DNA of 64,000 nt from Bin87 sp965220265 (GCA_965220265.1 CBDCPM010000004.1:1922001-1986000); one strand, 5' to 3'; positions 35,073 through 44,225 are shown, counted from the first letter of the stretch. The notes: generated from the letters alone by a model not told the origin. A program made the numbers and translations.

Positions 35073-36026
35073 ATGCCCGTTACCTTTGGATGCTCCCTCC
35101 CCAGCCGCGGCGCGATGGCCTCTCCCGATAACCTGCGCACCCTCGCCCAGCGCGCTGAGGACCTGTCCTTCGACCACGTCTGGGTCAGCGACCACATAAT
35201 CATCCCCCACGAGGTCTCGTCCTTCTACCCCTACGCCGCCGATGGCGTCGCGCCCTTCCAGAGGGACAACACCTACTTCGAGCCCCTGGCCGCCCTGAAC
35301 TTCCTGGCCGGCTGCACTACCCGAGTCAAACTGGGCACCCACGTGCTCATCCTGCCCTACCGCAACCCGGTGCTCACCGCCAAGATCCTCGCCACGCTGG
35401 ACGTGCTCAGCGGCGGCCGCCTGATCCTGGGGGCCGGCGTCGGCTGGATGGAGGAGGAATTCCAGGCCATGGGTCTGGACACCTACGCCCAGCGCGGGCA
35501 GGTCACCGACGAGTACATCCAGATTTTCAAGGAACTCTGGACCTCAGACAACCCCGAGTTCCACGGCGAGCACTACGACATCAGCGGCGCCGGTTTCCTG
35601 CCCAAGCCCGTGCAAAAACCGCACCCGCCCATCTGGATCGGCGGCCACACCAACCCGGCCATCCGTCGCGCCGCCACCCTGGGCGACGGCTGGATGCCCA
35701 TCGGACTGCGCCCGCCGGCTATCCTCGAGCCGGAAGAACTGTCTGAGAAGATCGCCCGCCTGCGCCGGGTCAGCGCCCGCGCCGGCCGGGATGAAAACGC
35801 CGTCGACCTGGTCTTCAGCACCGATTGCGTGTTCCACGACGCGCCCCAGGCCGACCGCCGCCTGGTGTCCGGCATCCCCGAGCAGATCGCCGCCGACCTG
35901 CGCCAGTACCAGGACCTGGGCGTGCAGCACTTCATCTTCAGCTTCCCCGCCGACAGCGCCGCCCAGCAGCAGGAGGCCATGGAACGCTTCTCCCGCGAGG
36001 TCATGCCGCTGATCCCCAACGACTGA
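35073..36026 (+). CDS. LLM-class F420-dependent oxidoreductase
   Basis: This 317-aa luciferase-like protein matches the TIGR03619-type F420-dependent branch. MPVTFGCSLPSRGAMASPDN opens the barrel. VWVSDHIIIP, LGTHVLILPYRNPVLTAKIL, LDVLSGGRLILGAGVGWMEE and PHPPIWIGGHTNPAIRRAA are conserved strands around the cofactor. Its ATG follows GGAGG by nine bases. It is divergent from the HEPN pseudogene and mnmA. The substrate is unknown; such enzymes oxidise alcohols, reduce enones or cleave C-N bonds. Confidence 0.9.
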   Translation: MPVTFGCSLPSRGAMASPDNLRTLAQRAEDLSFDHVWVSDHIIIPHEVSSFYPYAADGVAPFQRDNTYFEPLAALNFLAGCTTRVKLGTHVLILPYRNPVLTAKILATLDVLSGGRLILGAGVGWMEEEFQAMGLDTYAQRGQVTDEYIQIFKELWTSDNPEFHGEHYDISGAGFLPKPVQKPHPPIWIGGHTNPAIRRAATLGDGWMPIGLRPPAILEPEELSEKIARLRRVSARAGRDENAVDLVFSTDCVFHDAPQADRRLVSGIPEQIAADLRQYQDLGVQHFIFSFPADSAAQQQEAMERFSREVMPLIPND

Positions 36027-36376
36027 ACCGCCCAGACCCGTGCAAGCGCGCGTTCAGCGCAACCGGCGACACGTGTCTGTAGTCTATGACTGTAACTCCC
36101 AGACTTTCGAGCGTTGCCCGTTCCGTAACCGGGGTCTGATGACCGGGACTTCAGCGAAGCGGCAACAGGCCTGGCGGCAGTGCCCGAAGGAAGAAATCAA
36201 GCGACGGACTTCCGGACGCTGGTTGAACTCGAGAATGCCGTCCGGGCTTGATCCCGCCCTAATTCCATTGCGCCGAGCTTTCATGGAACGAATGGGCACG
36301 ACACGCGGTTGTCGCGGAAGTGCCTGGGGAATAGATATTGATCCCCGTGTGCTATTCTTGTGGGTGAGGAACCTCC
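36027..36376. other. 350-bp gap, nothing recognised
   Basis: Between the LLM gene and the HEPN gene there is no conserved small frame and no strong hairpin. Confidence 0.45.
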
Positions 36377-36733
36377 ATGACCACTGAGAAGTACCGGGAG
36401 GATAGCCGCAGGCTGCTGGACCAGGCCCGACGCGAGTTGGAGACTGGCGACGTACGCCAGGCGTCGGAGAAGGGCTGGGGCGCCGCGGCTCAGATTATGA
36501 AGGCAGTCGCCGAGAAGCGCGGGTGGCGACACCGCGGCCACGCGCTGCTCTTCGAAGCGGTAGCCGTCATTGCGTCCGAGGAGGACGACGCCGACATCGA
36601 CCGGCTCTTCGAGTTGGCCAGCGGCCTGCATACCAACTTCTACGAGGACTGGTACGGCGCGGGTCGAGTGCAGCGTGGACTGCACGACGTCGAATCCTTC
36701 CTGGACAAGATAGATCCTCTGCTCAACGGCTGA
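36377..36733 (+). CDS. PaREP1 family / HEPN domain protein
   Basis: This 118-aa all-helical protein begins MTTEKYREDSRRLLDQAR. GDVRQASEKGWGAAAQIMKA is the PaREP1 signature helix, and EKRGWRHRGHALLFEA contains an Arg-rich segment ending in His, as in many HEPN folds. The C-terminal ASGLHTNFYEDWYGAGRVQR repeats a motif found in the broken relative at 34538 (SLHGNFYE). GAGGAAC lies before the ATG. Family members are often small nucleotide-binding or RNase-like partners in toxin-antitoxin pairs. No obvious partner is adjacent here. Confidence 0.8.
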   Translation: MTTEKYREDSRRLLDQARRELETGDVRQASEKGWGAAAQIMKAVAEKRGWRHRGHALLFEAVAVIASEEDDADIDRLFELASGLHTNFYEDWYGAGRVQRGLHDVESFLDKIDPLLNG

Positions 36734-37225
36734 CCGTTGCGCCGGTGGTTCCCCGGCAAACCGGAGGTGGGCCTGTCGCAGTCACGCCCGGCGCTTGCCT
36801 GCGGCAACGCTGCTGGCCGTTTCCGGCTCAAGAGGCATGTCATCGTTGGGAGGATTTCTGGGCGCCTCCGCGGCTCTGGCGAACACCGTTCCCCGGGAAA
36901 CGACCCGAAATCTGCCGTTCGCATGGGATCCGGGCTGAAGCCGCCGACGGGAGGACGTTGCCGGAATCTGATTGCAACTTGGACAGGCAGCTCTCTGATC
37001 AGGCTATCTTGCTGATGTGAGGATTGCCGGCCCTTTCGCGCCCGGCCCCTGCGATCGGCGCGCCCGTCCCCCGCGCGGTCGGGCATCCAAAACTGCGCGC
37101 TGATACTCTTCAGCAGAGAGCGCAACCAGGCGCACCGAAGGACCCATTCCAGCACCGCTTTAGCGCTTACGCCAACCCGCTATCGTATAATGCAGCCAAC
37201 CCGAACTCCCGGAGTCCTTCCAGTC
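36734..37225. other. About 490-bp gap with a possible promoter near its end
   Basis: No gene is recognised. A -10-like TATAAT at 37186-37191, 35 bp before the DUF1015 start codon, could drive that operon; no convincing -35 is visible. Confidence 0.4.
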
Positions 37226-38509
37226 ATGGCCACCATCAAACCTTTCCGCGGTTGCCGCTACGACCCCGCTGCCGTGGGCAACCTCTCTTCCGTCATCTGC
37301 CCGCCCTACGACATGATCGGTCCGGAACTCAAAGCCGAGTTGCAGCAACGGAGCCCCTACAACGCGGTCCACCTCGAGGGCGGCGAGCAGCCCGATCCGG
37401 TGGACCCCCAGGCCGGCTACCAGCAGGCGGCATCTCTGTTCCAGGGTTGGCTTGCCGAGGGCACCCTGTGTCGCGACGACGCTCCCGCGTTCTACGTCAT
37501 GCGGCATGCCTACGACTTCGGCGGACGGCGCTACCAGCACCTTGGCCTTTTCGCCGACGTCCTGGTGGAGGACTACGACGCCGGGTCGGTTCTGCCCCAC
37601 GAGTTCACCCGCGAGCCGTCGGTGTTGGATCGTGTGGCGTTGCTGGACGCCTGCCAGGCCCAGTTCAGCCCCATCATGTCCCTGTACCGCGATTCCGAAG
37701 GCGACCTCCGCCGCATCCTCGACAACACCATTGCGGCGCCACCGGACGCCTCCGCCACGACTCCGGCAGGGGGCAACGCCGAGTTCTGGTGCATCTCCGA
37801 CGCGGACGCCCAGAAGACCATCGTCGATGCCTTCGCCGGTCGCCCCGTCTTCCTCGCCGACGGCCACCATCGTTACGAGGCCGCGCTCCGCTATCGTCGC
37901 AGCCGGTCGGAAGCGGAACAGTCCGACGACCTGGCGGCCAGCAACTACGTGATGATGGCCCTCATCGAATTCGACGACCCCGGCCTGCTCTTGCTGCCCT
38001 ATCACCGCGTCGCCGGCGGCATGTCGCTCGACCTGCTTGATGCCGTCCGCTCCAAAATGGGGGAGTATTTCGAGTCGCGTCCCCTGAACCCCGACATTAC
38101 GCCGCAAGCGGCCGTGGCCGATGTTGCCCGCGTGGGCGAAAATTCTCACTGCTTCGCCGTCTTCTGGGCGGACGCTCCACCCACCATCCATACCCTCCGC
38201 TCCGACGTGGACTGGGCCTCCTGGGGACAGTTGGCAGTCTCCGAGGCGTGGGTGCTGCAGGAGCGCGTGCTATCGCCGGTGCTGGGAGATACCCTGGCCC
38301 AGCATATTGATTACAGCCCTGACCACGAGGCCATCGTCCAGCAGGTCAACGTCGGCGAGCAGCAGGCGGCCATCCTCCTCAAACCCTTCCCGCTGGAGCC
38401 GTTCCGGCAAATTGTCAGCGCCGGCAATCGCCTTCCGCCCAAGTCGACCTTCTTCTACCCCAAGCTCCCCACCGGATTGGTGATCAACCAGCTCTCCGGC
38501 AGCATCTAG
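37226..38509 (+). CDS. DUF1015 domain-containing protein
   Basis: This 427-aa protein matches DUF1015 (COG4198). The N-terminal MATIKPFRGCRYDPAAVGNL and VICPPYDMIGPE are diagnostic, as are PHEFTREPSVLDRVALLDAC and FLADGHHRYEAALRYR, a probable metal- or nucleotide-binding motif. The C-terminal PLEPFRQIVSAGNRLPPKST and FFYPKLPTGLVINQL are also typical. The biochemical function is not established. I start at the ATG at 37226, with GGAG 11 bases upstream, and not 36 bases earlier. Two Uma2 genes follow at 16 bp and 9 bp, suggesting one transcript. Confidence 0.92.
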   Translation: MATIKPFRGCRYDPAAVGNLSSVICPPYDMIGPELKAELQQRSPYNAVHLEGGEQPDPVDPQAGYQQAASLFQGWLAEGTLCRDDAPAFYVMRHAYDFGGRRYQHLGLFADVLVEDYDAGSVLPHEFTREPSVLDRVALLDACQAQFSPIMSLYRDSEGDLRRILDNTIAAPPDASATTPAGGNAEFWCISDADAQKTIVDAFAGRPVFLADGHHRYEAALRYRRSRSEAEQSDDLAASNYVMMALIEFDDPGLLLLPYHRVAGGMSLDLLDAVRSKMGEYFESRPLNPDITPQAAVADVARVGENSHCFAVFWADAPPTIHTLRSDVDWASWGQLAVSEAWVLQERVLSPVLGDTLAQHIDYSPDHEAIVQQVNVGEQQAAILLKPFPLEPFRQIVSAGNRLPPKSTFFYPKLPTGLVINQLSGSI

Positions 38510-38525
38510 TCCGCGAGGTGACGCC

Positions 38526-39110
38526 ATGACCACAACTGCCGTCCCCGCACAAATCTTCGCGCCGACCCGGCGCCGCTTCACCGTGGATGAATTCCTGGCC
38601 ATGGATCAAGCCGGCGTTTTTCATCCCGAGGAGCGTCTCGAGTTGCTCGACGGAGAAATATTCATTATGCCCCCCATCGGACCACCTCACGCGGACGGCA
38701 CAGACCAATTCGATGACTTTTTCAAGTTTTCGTTGCGAGGTCGTGCTCGCGTCCGGGTGCAAGGCCCGGTTCAGCTCGATGATCTGAACCTGCCCGTTCC
38801 GGACATCGCCGTGCTGCGATTGAGAGACGGTTACCACCGGGCGCATCCCACCCCCACCGACGTGCTCCTCATTGTTGAAGTATCCGACAGCTCGCTACGG
38901 CGCGACCGTGATTCCAAATTGTCCCGCTACGCCGCTGCCGGCATCCCCGAAGTGTGGATCGCCAACGTACCCGCCCGCCATGTCGAAGCCTTCCACGACC
39001 CCGTCGACGGCGTTTACCAAAGCAGCCGGATAGTCCCGGCCGACGGCCGGATCAGCCCCCGCGCCTTCCCTGACGTGGTCCTGACCGTGGGCGACTTCCT
39101 GCTTGAATAA
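38526..39110 (+). CDS. Uma2 family endonuclease-like protein (tandem copy 1)
   Basis: This 194-aa DUF820 protein begins with TRRRFTVDEFLAMDQAGVF. It has the nuclease-like core LELLDGEIFIMPPIGPPH, PDIAVLRLRDGYH, VLLIVEVSDSSLRRDRDSKL and GIPEVWIANV, with the Asp, Glu and Lys expected of a PD-(D/E)xK site. It lies 16 bp after the DUF1015 gene and 9 bp before a paralogue. The last 40 residues (from VEAFHDPVDGVYQSSRIVPA on) are identical to those of the paralogue while the N-terminal half differs. The function is unproven. Confidence 0.88.
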   Translation: MTTTAVPAQIFAPTRRRFTVDEFLAMDQAGVFHPEERLELLDGEIFIMPPIGPPHADGTDQFDDFFKFSLRGRARVRVQGPVQLDDLNLPVPDIAVLRLRDGYHRAHPTPTDVLLIVEVSDSSLRRDRDSKLSRYAAAGIPEVWIANVPARHVEAFHDPVDGVYQSSRIVPADGRISPRAFPDVVLTVGDFLLE

Positions 39111-39119
39111 GGTGGCATC

Positions 39120-39752
39120 ATGACGACAACCGCCATCCCCACACAAGCCTTCACGTCGACCCGGCGCCGCTTCACCGTGGAAGAATACTGCGCCATGGCC
39201 AAGGCCGGCATCCTGGCGAGAGAAGAGCGTGTCGAGTTGTTGGATGGAGAAATATTCGTAATGCCCCCCATCGGAGCGCCCCACGGAGATGGAACCACGC
39301 GGTTGAGCAGAGATCTGATCCTCCAACTCGGCGACCGCGCCTGGGTGCGCGTGCAGAATTCAGTCCGCCTGAACGACTATGGGCTACCCGAACCGGACAT
39401 CGCGGTGGTCAGATTCAGGAATGACTACCACCGGAACCTGCCCACCCCCGCCGACGTACTGTTGGTGATCGAAGTGTCAGACAGCACCTTGTCATTCGAC
39501 CGCGACGTGAAACTAACCCGCTACGCCGAAGCTGGCATCCCCGAGGTGTGGATCGCCAACGTCATCGCCCGGCAGGTCGAAGCCTTCCATGACCCCGTCG
39601 ACGGCGTTTACCAGAGCAGCAGGATCGTCCCCGCCGATGGCAGAATCAGCCCCCGCGCCTTCCCTGACGTGGTCCTGACCGTGGGCGATTTCCTGCTCGG
39701 TGAACCCTCTGACGAGGGTGACGATACCGTCGCTCCCGGAACGAATTCGTAA
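39120..39752 (+). CDS. Uma2 family endonuclease-like protein (tandem copy 2)
   Basis: The 210-aa paralogue of the preceding gene begins TRRRFTVEEYCAMAKAGIL. The core is VELLDGEIFVMPPIGAPHGD, PDIAVVRFRNDYH, VLLVIEVSDSTLSFDRDVKL and GIPEVWIANVIARQ. The C-terminal part is identical to copy 1 but adds 16 residues (EPSDEGDDTVAPGTNS). The pair arose by tandem duplication followed by divergence of the first half or gene conversion of the last. A -10-like box lies just after the stop and belongs to the next gene. Confidence 0.88.
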   Translation: MTTTAIPTQAFTSTRRRFTVEEYCAMAKAGILAREERVELLDGEIFVMPPIGAPHGDGTTRLSRDLILQLGDRAWVRVQNSVRLNDYGLPEPDIAVVRFRNDYHRNLPTPADVLLVIEVSDSTLSFDRDVKLTRYAEAGIPEVWIANVIARQVEAFHDPVDGVYQSSRIVPADGRISPRAFPDVVLTVGDFLLGEPSDEGDDTVAPGTNS

Positions 39753-39760
39753 ATCCTTGC

Positions 39761-39766
39761 TATAAT
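39761..39766 (+). promoter_or_regulatory. -10-like TATAAT before the aminotransferase gene
   Basis: A consensus TATAAT lies about 115 bp before the aminotransferase ATG, in a locally AT-richer stretch. A -35 at 17 bp spacing is weak, so this is tentative. Confidence 0.4.
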
Positions 39767-39881
39767 GTTGGCCGCGTGTGAACAAAATCACGCTGTTATC
39801 TGCCGTCCCAACACGCTGGGGACTAATTCACCTCACAGAACCAGACCTCGCGCCTTGGCGTGACTCCCAGGAGCTTTCCCG

Positions 39882-40997
39882 ATGACCTTGACCAAGATTG
39901 CCCCCCAGAACCTGCGCACCCCGGGTCCCACTCCCATCCCCGACGACATCGTCGACGAGATGTCCCTGCCCATGATCAACCACCGGGGTCCCGAGTTCAA
40001 GGAGCTGATCGAGGCCACCACCGCCGGTCTCAAGCAGGTCTTCATGACCAGCAATGACCTGTATATCCTCACCTCCAGCGGCACCGGCGCCCTGGAGGCC
40101 GCCGTGGTCAACACCCTGTCCCCGGGCGACAAGGTCATCGCTGCCACCGCCGGTTCCTTCGGCGACCGCTTTGTCCAGATCGCCGAGGGCTACGGCGCCG
40201 ACGTGACCCGCATGGACTTCGAATGGGGCGACGCCATCGACCCCGAGGCCATCCGCGCCGAGCTCCAGAAAGATCCCGAAATCAAGGCGGTGCTCGTTAC
40301 CCACAACGAGACCTCCACCGGCGTGACCCACGACCTCGAATCCATCGCCCGCGTGGTCAAGGGCGAGTTCGACAAGCTGTTGCTGGTGGACGCCGTCAGC
40401 AGCCTGGGCTGTATCCCGCTCCCGGTGGACGGCTGGAATTGCGACGTCGTGGCCACCGGCTCCCAGAAGGGCTTCATGATCCCGCCTGGCCTGGCCTTCA
40501 TCAGCATCAGCGCCCGCGGCTGGGAAGCCTACGAAGACGCCAGGATGCCCCGGTTCTACTTCGACCTGATGGCCGCAGAGCGCTCGCTGTCCCGTGGGCA
40601 AACCCCGTGGACGCCCAACGTCGCGCTCCTGTACGGCCTGCGGCTGGGCTTGGACCACATCCTTGGCGAAGGCCTGGAGACCGTGTACGAGCGGCACGCC
40701 GAGGTCGCCGACTACTGCCGCGCCGGCGTCAAGGCCCTGGGTTTGGAACTCCTGGCCAACGACGAATCCCGCGCCTCCAACACCGTCACCGGCATCAAGA
40801 TGCCCGAGGACATCGACGGCGGCAGGTTCATGTCCATGATGCGCGAGGACGAGGGCGTCGTCCTGGCCGGCGGCCAGGGCAAGCTCACCGGACACTGCTT
40901 CCGCATCGGCCACCTGGGCTGGGTGACCAGGGACGACATCACCGAGGTGCTGGAAGCCCTGGAGCGGGTGCTCCCCAAGGTCGGTTTCAAGAGCTAG
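39882..40997 (+). CDS. Class V aminotransferase (alanine-glyoxylate/serine-pyruvate type)
   Basis: This 371-aa PLP enzyme of the alanine-glyoxylate aminotransferase family starts PQNLRTPGPTPIPDDIVDEM. TSSGTGALEAAVVNTLSPGD holds the PLP phosphate. VTHNETSTGV, LLVDAVSSLGCIPL with the PLP-pyridine Asp, and ATGSQKGFMIPPGLAFIS with the Schiff-base Lys follow. It probably interconverts glyoxylate or pyruvate with glycine, alanine or serine, or handles phosphonate-derived amines. CAGGAG precedes the ATG. A palindromic repeat follows 21 bp after the stop. Confidence 0.93.
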   Translation: MTLTKIAPQNLRTPGPTPIPDDIVDEMSLPMINHRGPEFKELIEATTAGLKQVFMTSNDLYILTSSGTGALEAAVVNTLSPGDKVIAATAGSFGDRFVQIAEGYGADVTRMDFEWGDAIDPEAIRAELQKDPEIKAVLVTHNETSTGVTHDLESIARVVKGEFDKLLLVDAVSSLGCIPLPVDGWNCDVVATGSQKGFMIPPGLAFISISARGWEAYEDARMPRFYFDLMAAERSLSRGQTPWTPNVALLYGLRLGLDHILGEGLETVYERHAEVADYCRAGVKALGLELLANDESRASNTVTGIKMPEDIDGGRFMSMMREDEGVVLAGGQGKLTGHCFRIGHLGWVTRDDITEVLEALERVLPKVGFKS

Positions 40998-41018
40998 TTC
41001 GAGCGCAAAACTCAGCGG

Positions 41019-41038
41019 GGGCGAATGATCATTCGCCC
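41019..41038. repeat. 20-bp palindrome, copy 2 of 3
   Basis: GGGCGAATGA is followed by its perfect reverse complement, which is the core of the 28-bp palindrome at 2032-2059. It lies 21 bp after the aminotransferase stop and 18 bp before the next start codon. Confidence 0.85.
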
Positions 41039-41056
41039 TCAAGTTTATCTACTGTC

Positions 41057-41518
41057 ATGTCATCCGTCTCTCAACTGCAACAGGCAATGGCGGCCCTGCG
41101 GCTGTCCCTGGCGGAGATCCGCCATAAGGAAGAACAGCTGGACGCCAGCATCGCCCAGTTCCGCACCCAGTTGCGCCGCCTGCCCCGTCAGACCATCTAC
41201 GGTCGCGCCCCGCTGGACATGGCTCTGTCGGCAATGGGCGAGGTCGAAGAACGGCTGCGGGACGCCGAGGAAAACCACCGGCGCCTGCTCACCATCAAGA
41301 AGGCGGCGTTGGACGAACTCGCCGCCCTGGAATCGGTCCAGCAGGTCGACCAGGCTCGCAAGGAACTGGCCCAGCTGAAACAGCGGGCCGGCCGCCACGA
41401 TCCTTCTCCCGACACCGCGGCCGAAATCCGTCGCCTCGAACAGTTCATCGCCGAACACAGCAAGCGCGCCGAGCAGGCGATCACCGCCAGCTTCGAGGAG
41501 CGACGCAACCAGCGTTAG
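41057..41518 (+). CDS. Hypothetical coiled-coil protein
   Basis: This 153-aa protein starts MSSVSQLQQAMAALRLSLAE and is almost entirely predicted alpha-helix with heptad-like charge patterns (AMGEVEERLRDAEENHRRLL, QVDQARKELAQLKQRAG). A short break, RLPRQTIYGRAPLDM, lies at about residues 38-53. There are no Cys residues, no signal peptide and no membrane segment. I do not recognise a family. It lies just after a palindromic repeat and has no clear ribosome-binding site, so initiation may be weak. Confidence 0.65.
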   Translation: MSSVSQLQQAMAALRLSLAEIRHKEEQLDASIAQFRTQLRRLPRQTIYGRAPLDMALSAMGEVEERLRDAEENHRRLLTIKKAALDELAALESVQQVDQARKELAQLKQRAGRHDPSPDTAAEIRRLEQFIAEHSKRAEQAITASFEERRNQR

Positions 41519-41662
41519 CATCAGACCCTCTGCTCATCTGGCAACTCCATGACGGACAGCCCCATGTGGTCCGATCCCGCTATACTGTAAACCCGTAACC
41601 ACCACGCGCCGCACGACAAGTTTTGGCGGCAACGCCAGAAAGGATCGCAGGAGCATCGCAGC

Positions 41663-42766
41663 ATGAAAGCATCCTATCTCGGCGCCATGGGATACGCTCA
41701 CCGCCGGGACTTCCCGCCCACCTGGCCCACCCCGCCGTCCTACAGCGATCCTGCCACCTCGGTGCAAAGCTACCAGGACGGCATCCAGGAGTGCGAGTTC
41801 GCCGAGGAGATGGGCTTCGAGTGGGTCAGCTTCTCCGAGCACCACTATTCGGGCCGCATCGCCACGGGCACGCCGGCCGTCATGGCCGCCGCGGTGGCGG
41901 AGCGGTGCAAGTCGGTGAAGATCGCCATGCTCGGTCCGCTGCTGCCTCTCAACAACCCGATCCGCGCGGCGGAAGAGCTCACCCTGCTGGACAACATCAC
42001 CAACGGTCGCCTGGTCATGGGCTTCCTGCGCGGCACCCCCAACGAGGACCAGGTGTACGGCGTCCACCCCTCCGAAGGCCGGGAGCGACTGCTCGAAGGT
42101 ATGGACCTGATCCTGAAGGCGATGACTGAACCCGAGCCCTTCTCCTGGGAAGGCCGATACTACCAGTACCGCACTGTGGCCGTGTGGCCCCGTCCGGTGC
42201 AGCAGCCCTTCCCGTCCGCGCTCGTGGCCACCCGAAGCGATGATGCGGTGCAGTACGCTGCGGCGCACGGCCTCGGCCTGGGCGTATCCTTTGTGCCCTC
42301 TGACCAGGTCGCGGGCATCACCGAAAAATACCTGCGCTGGTGCGACGAAGCCGGCTGGCAGCCGGAACCGGACCAGTTGGTATTCCGCGGCAGCATCTAC
42401 CTGGCCGAAACCGACCAACAGGCCCAGGACTGGTTCCGTCAGCAGACCGACCAGGGTCGCGCGCCGGGCATGGCCTTGCGCTCCTCCGTATCCCAGGTGA
42501 TCCAGGCCTCCCGGGCCGGCCAGGACGTTGATTACCGGAACGTGTTCGCCGGCAGCGCCAGCGGAGACATCGTGGGCGGCGCTCCCGGCCTCACCTTCGT
42601 CGGCGGTCCCGACACCGTCTTTGACCAGATCAAGGCATATCACGACCAGTGCGGCACCGGCGTCATCGACCTCTTCTTCCAGCAGCCCAGCCTGACTCAC
42701 CGGGATGTCATGACCGAAATCGACCTGTTCGGCCGCGAGGTCCTGCCTCGCCTTAAGGAGTTGTAG
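41663..42766 (+). CDS. LLM-class flavin-dependent oxidoreductase
   Basis: This bacterial-luciferase-like protein has 367 aa. YPRHFPPT-like N-terminal residues appear as GYAHRRDFPPTWPTPPSYSD, followed by EEMGFEWVSFSEHHYSGRIA, MLGPLLPLNNPIRAAEELTL, LDNITNGRLVMGFLRGTPNE and VARTRSDDAVQYAAAHGLG-like strands (here VATRSDDAVQYAAAHG). The long form with C-terminal helices is typical of FMN-dependent members. The ATG has GGAG about nine bases upstream. An alpha/beta hydrolase gene starts 3 bp after its stop, so the two are likely co-translated. The substrate is unknown. Confidence 0.9.
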   Translation: MKASYLGAMGYAHRRDFPPTWPTPPSYSDPATSVQSYQDGIQECEFAEEMGFEWVSFSEHHYSGRIATGTPAVMAAAVAERCKSVKIAMLGPLLPLNNPIRAAEELTLLDNITNGRLVMGFLRGTPNEDQVYGVHPSEGRERLLEGMDLILKAMTEPEPFSWEGRYYQYRTVAVWPRPVQQPFPSALVATRSDDAVQYAAAHGLGLGVSFVPSDQVAGITEKYLRWCDEAGWQPEPDQLVFRGSIYLAETDQQAQDWFRQQTDQGRAPGMALRSSVSQVIQASRAGQDVDYRNVFAGSASGDIVGGAPGLTFVGGPDTVFDQIKAYHDQCGTGVIDLFFQQPSLTHRDVMTEIDLFGREVLPRLKEL

Positions 42767-42769
42767 CGG

Positions 42770-43345
42770 GTGGCCTCCGAACAGGTGCGCGAGACCGTCG
42801 TCATCGTCGACGGTTCCGAACGGCGTTCTACCAACTTGCGGGACGGCCTGGCCCAACGGTGGCTGGTGCTGCAACCGGAACTAGACGATTCGGGCAGCGA
42901 TGCTTCGGACCGGTTGACCGCCACCCTGGACGCCCTGGTGTCCGAGCAATACGGGTTGATTGGCGTGTCCGCTGGCGCGTCTGCCGCGCTGGACCAGGCG
43001 CTGCGATCCCCCGAGCGGGTAACCGCCCTGGTCCTGGTAGCGCCGTTGGCGGTGCGCCCGGCGGGAAGCGATCACACCGGTGGTTCCCCGGACTTGGAAC
43101 GCCGTCTCGGCGAAGTCCAATGCCCGACCCTGGTGGTGTTTGGTCAGGAGGACACCCGGGTGGCTCCCGAGGCCGCCAGCATTTACCGCAGTCGCATCCC
43201 CAACTGCAACATCGCCTTCGTCTACGGCGCCGGTCACGACATCGCCGCCGACCGTCCGCAGGCCCTGTTGAACCTCGTCGCTGACTACCTCGAAAGGCGC
43301 GAGACCTTCATAGTTCAGAGCCGCTCCGGCGCGATCAACCCCTGA
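42770..43345 (+). CDS. Alpha/beta hydrolase (GTG start)
   Basis: This 191-aa protein is a short alpha/beta hydrolase. The nucleophile elbow is GVSAGASAAL (Gly-x-Ser-x-Gly, about residue 66). LVLVAPLAVRP, CPTLVVFGQEDTRVAPEA with a likely catalytic Asp, and YGAGHDIAADRP with the catalytic His complete the triad. I chose the GTG at 42770 because AAGGAG lies ten bases upstream inside the end of the LLM gene. It lacks a cap domain. It may hydrolyse a product of the LLM enzyme, but that is inferred only from adjacency. Confidence 0.83.
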   Translation: MASEQVRETVVIVDGSERRSTNLRDGLAQRWLVLQPELDDSGSDASDRLTATLDALVSEQYGLIGVSAGASAALDQALRSPERVTALVLVAPLAVRPAGSDHTGGSPDLERRLGEVQCPTLVVFGQEDTRVAPEAASIYRSRIPNCNIAFVYGAGHDIAADRPQALLNLVADYLERRETFIVQSRSGAINP

Positions 43346-43354
43346 TCGCCGTCG

Positions 43355-43885
43355 CTAGTCGCCCGGCGCTCCCGCCCGCTGCCCTTCCTGCAGATCATCA
43401 ATCTGTTCCCGGGTGCGTCCGTAGATCTGGGGCACGTCCCAGCCCTGCATGCCCGCGTAGGTGTCGATCTGCGACCGATGGTGCACCTCGTGTTCCACCA
43501 GCATCATCAGGATCCGCCAGCCGCTGAGCATCCCATCGGTGTCGATCATCCGGATGCGCCGGGTCAGCCAATCCGCCGGCGTGCCGTCGATGCGGCTGCG
43601 AAACTCCGCCAGCGACGTCTGCAGGGCCGGAACCCAATCGTCCAGCGACGCGGTGCTGGGAACCTCCCAGTCGTACAACCATCCCTCATTGCGGTAGGCG
43701 CGTGCGAAATACATCCGCGACTCGCAGATGTGATGGACGATTTGCGCGATGCTCCACGCGTTTTCACCGTGGCCCGCCGGCGGCGCCCACGACTCGGCGG
43801 GGGCCGGCAACGCCTGGATGTCCCGCAGGGTGCGGCGGTGGATGCCTTCGAAGTAACTCAGGAATGCCTGTGGATCGCTTATCAT
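43355..43885 (-). CDS. DinB family protein
   Basis: This 176-aa four-helix-bundle protein of the DinB/YfiT superfamily carries the three metal-ligand His pattern: one in AWSIAQIVHHICESR and two in MLVEHEVHHRSQIDTYAGM. Family members are thiol-S-transferases (bacillithiol or mycothiol) or of unknown role. It is convergent with the alpha/beta hydrolase, with only 9 bp between stops. Nothing indicates its substrate. Confidence 0.88.
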   Translation of the reverse strand: MISDPQAFLSYFEGIHRRTLRDIQALPAPAESWAPPAGHGENAWSIAQIVHHICESRMYFARAYRNEGWLYDWEVPSTASLDDWVPALQTSLAEFRSRIDGTPADWLTRRIRMIDTDGMLSGWRILMMLVEHEVHHRSQIDTYAGMQGWDVPQIYGRTREQIDDLQEGQRAGAPGD

Positions 43886-44176
43886 GGTACGGTGCGCTCC
43901 TTACGCGTCCATCTTCACCCAGCCACGGTTGATGATATCCTTCCACGTACAGGGAAGCATCGAGATGCCATCACCGCTTGGTAAATCACCACCATCCAAG
44001 TCGTACCGTTCAAATCTGGGCGGCGTCGGCCTAATGTAACACACCGCCACCGTCGCCATTACGACAGTGCGTTAGGTGCTGCTTGGGAGTATATGAGATC
44101 CCCTTGCACGGGGTTCAGAGACTGCGAACCGAGGTGAACGAAAGCCAAAATTTGACAATCTCGTCCAACGTTGGTG
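43886..44176. other. About 290-bp gap, nothing recognised
   Basis: It is AT-richer than the surroundings and lies between divergent genes. No sigma-70 pair is convincing. Confidence 0.4.
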
Positions 44177-44198
44177 GGCCCGCCCGGAAAGGCGGGCC
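44177..44198. promoter_or_regulatory. Stem-loop before the DUF4258-DUF2283 pair
   Basis: GGCCCGCC pairs with GGCGGGCC around a CGGAAA loop, ending 28 bp before the first likely start codon. It could be a terminator for anything upstream or a leader structure controlling the pair. Confidence 0.5.
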
Positions 44199-44225
44199 TA
44201 AAGTTACTTAGTGCTGTGCGACAAA

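Noticed and set aside
39828..41042. 404-codon minus-strand frame opposite the aminotransferase
   Set aside because: It is an antisense shadow of a complete PLP enzyme.
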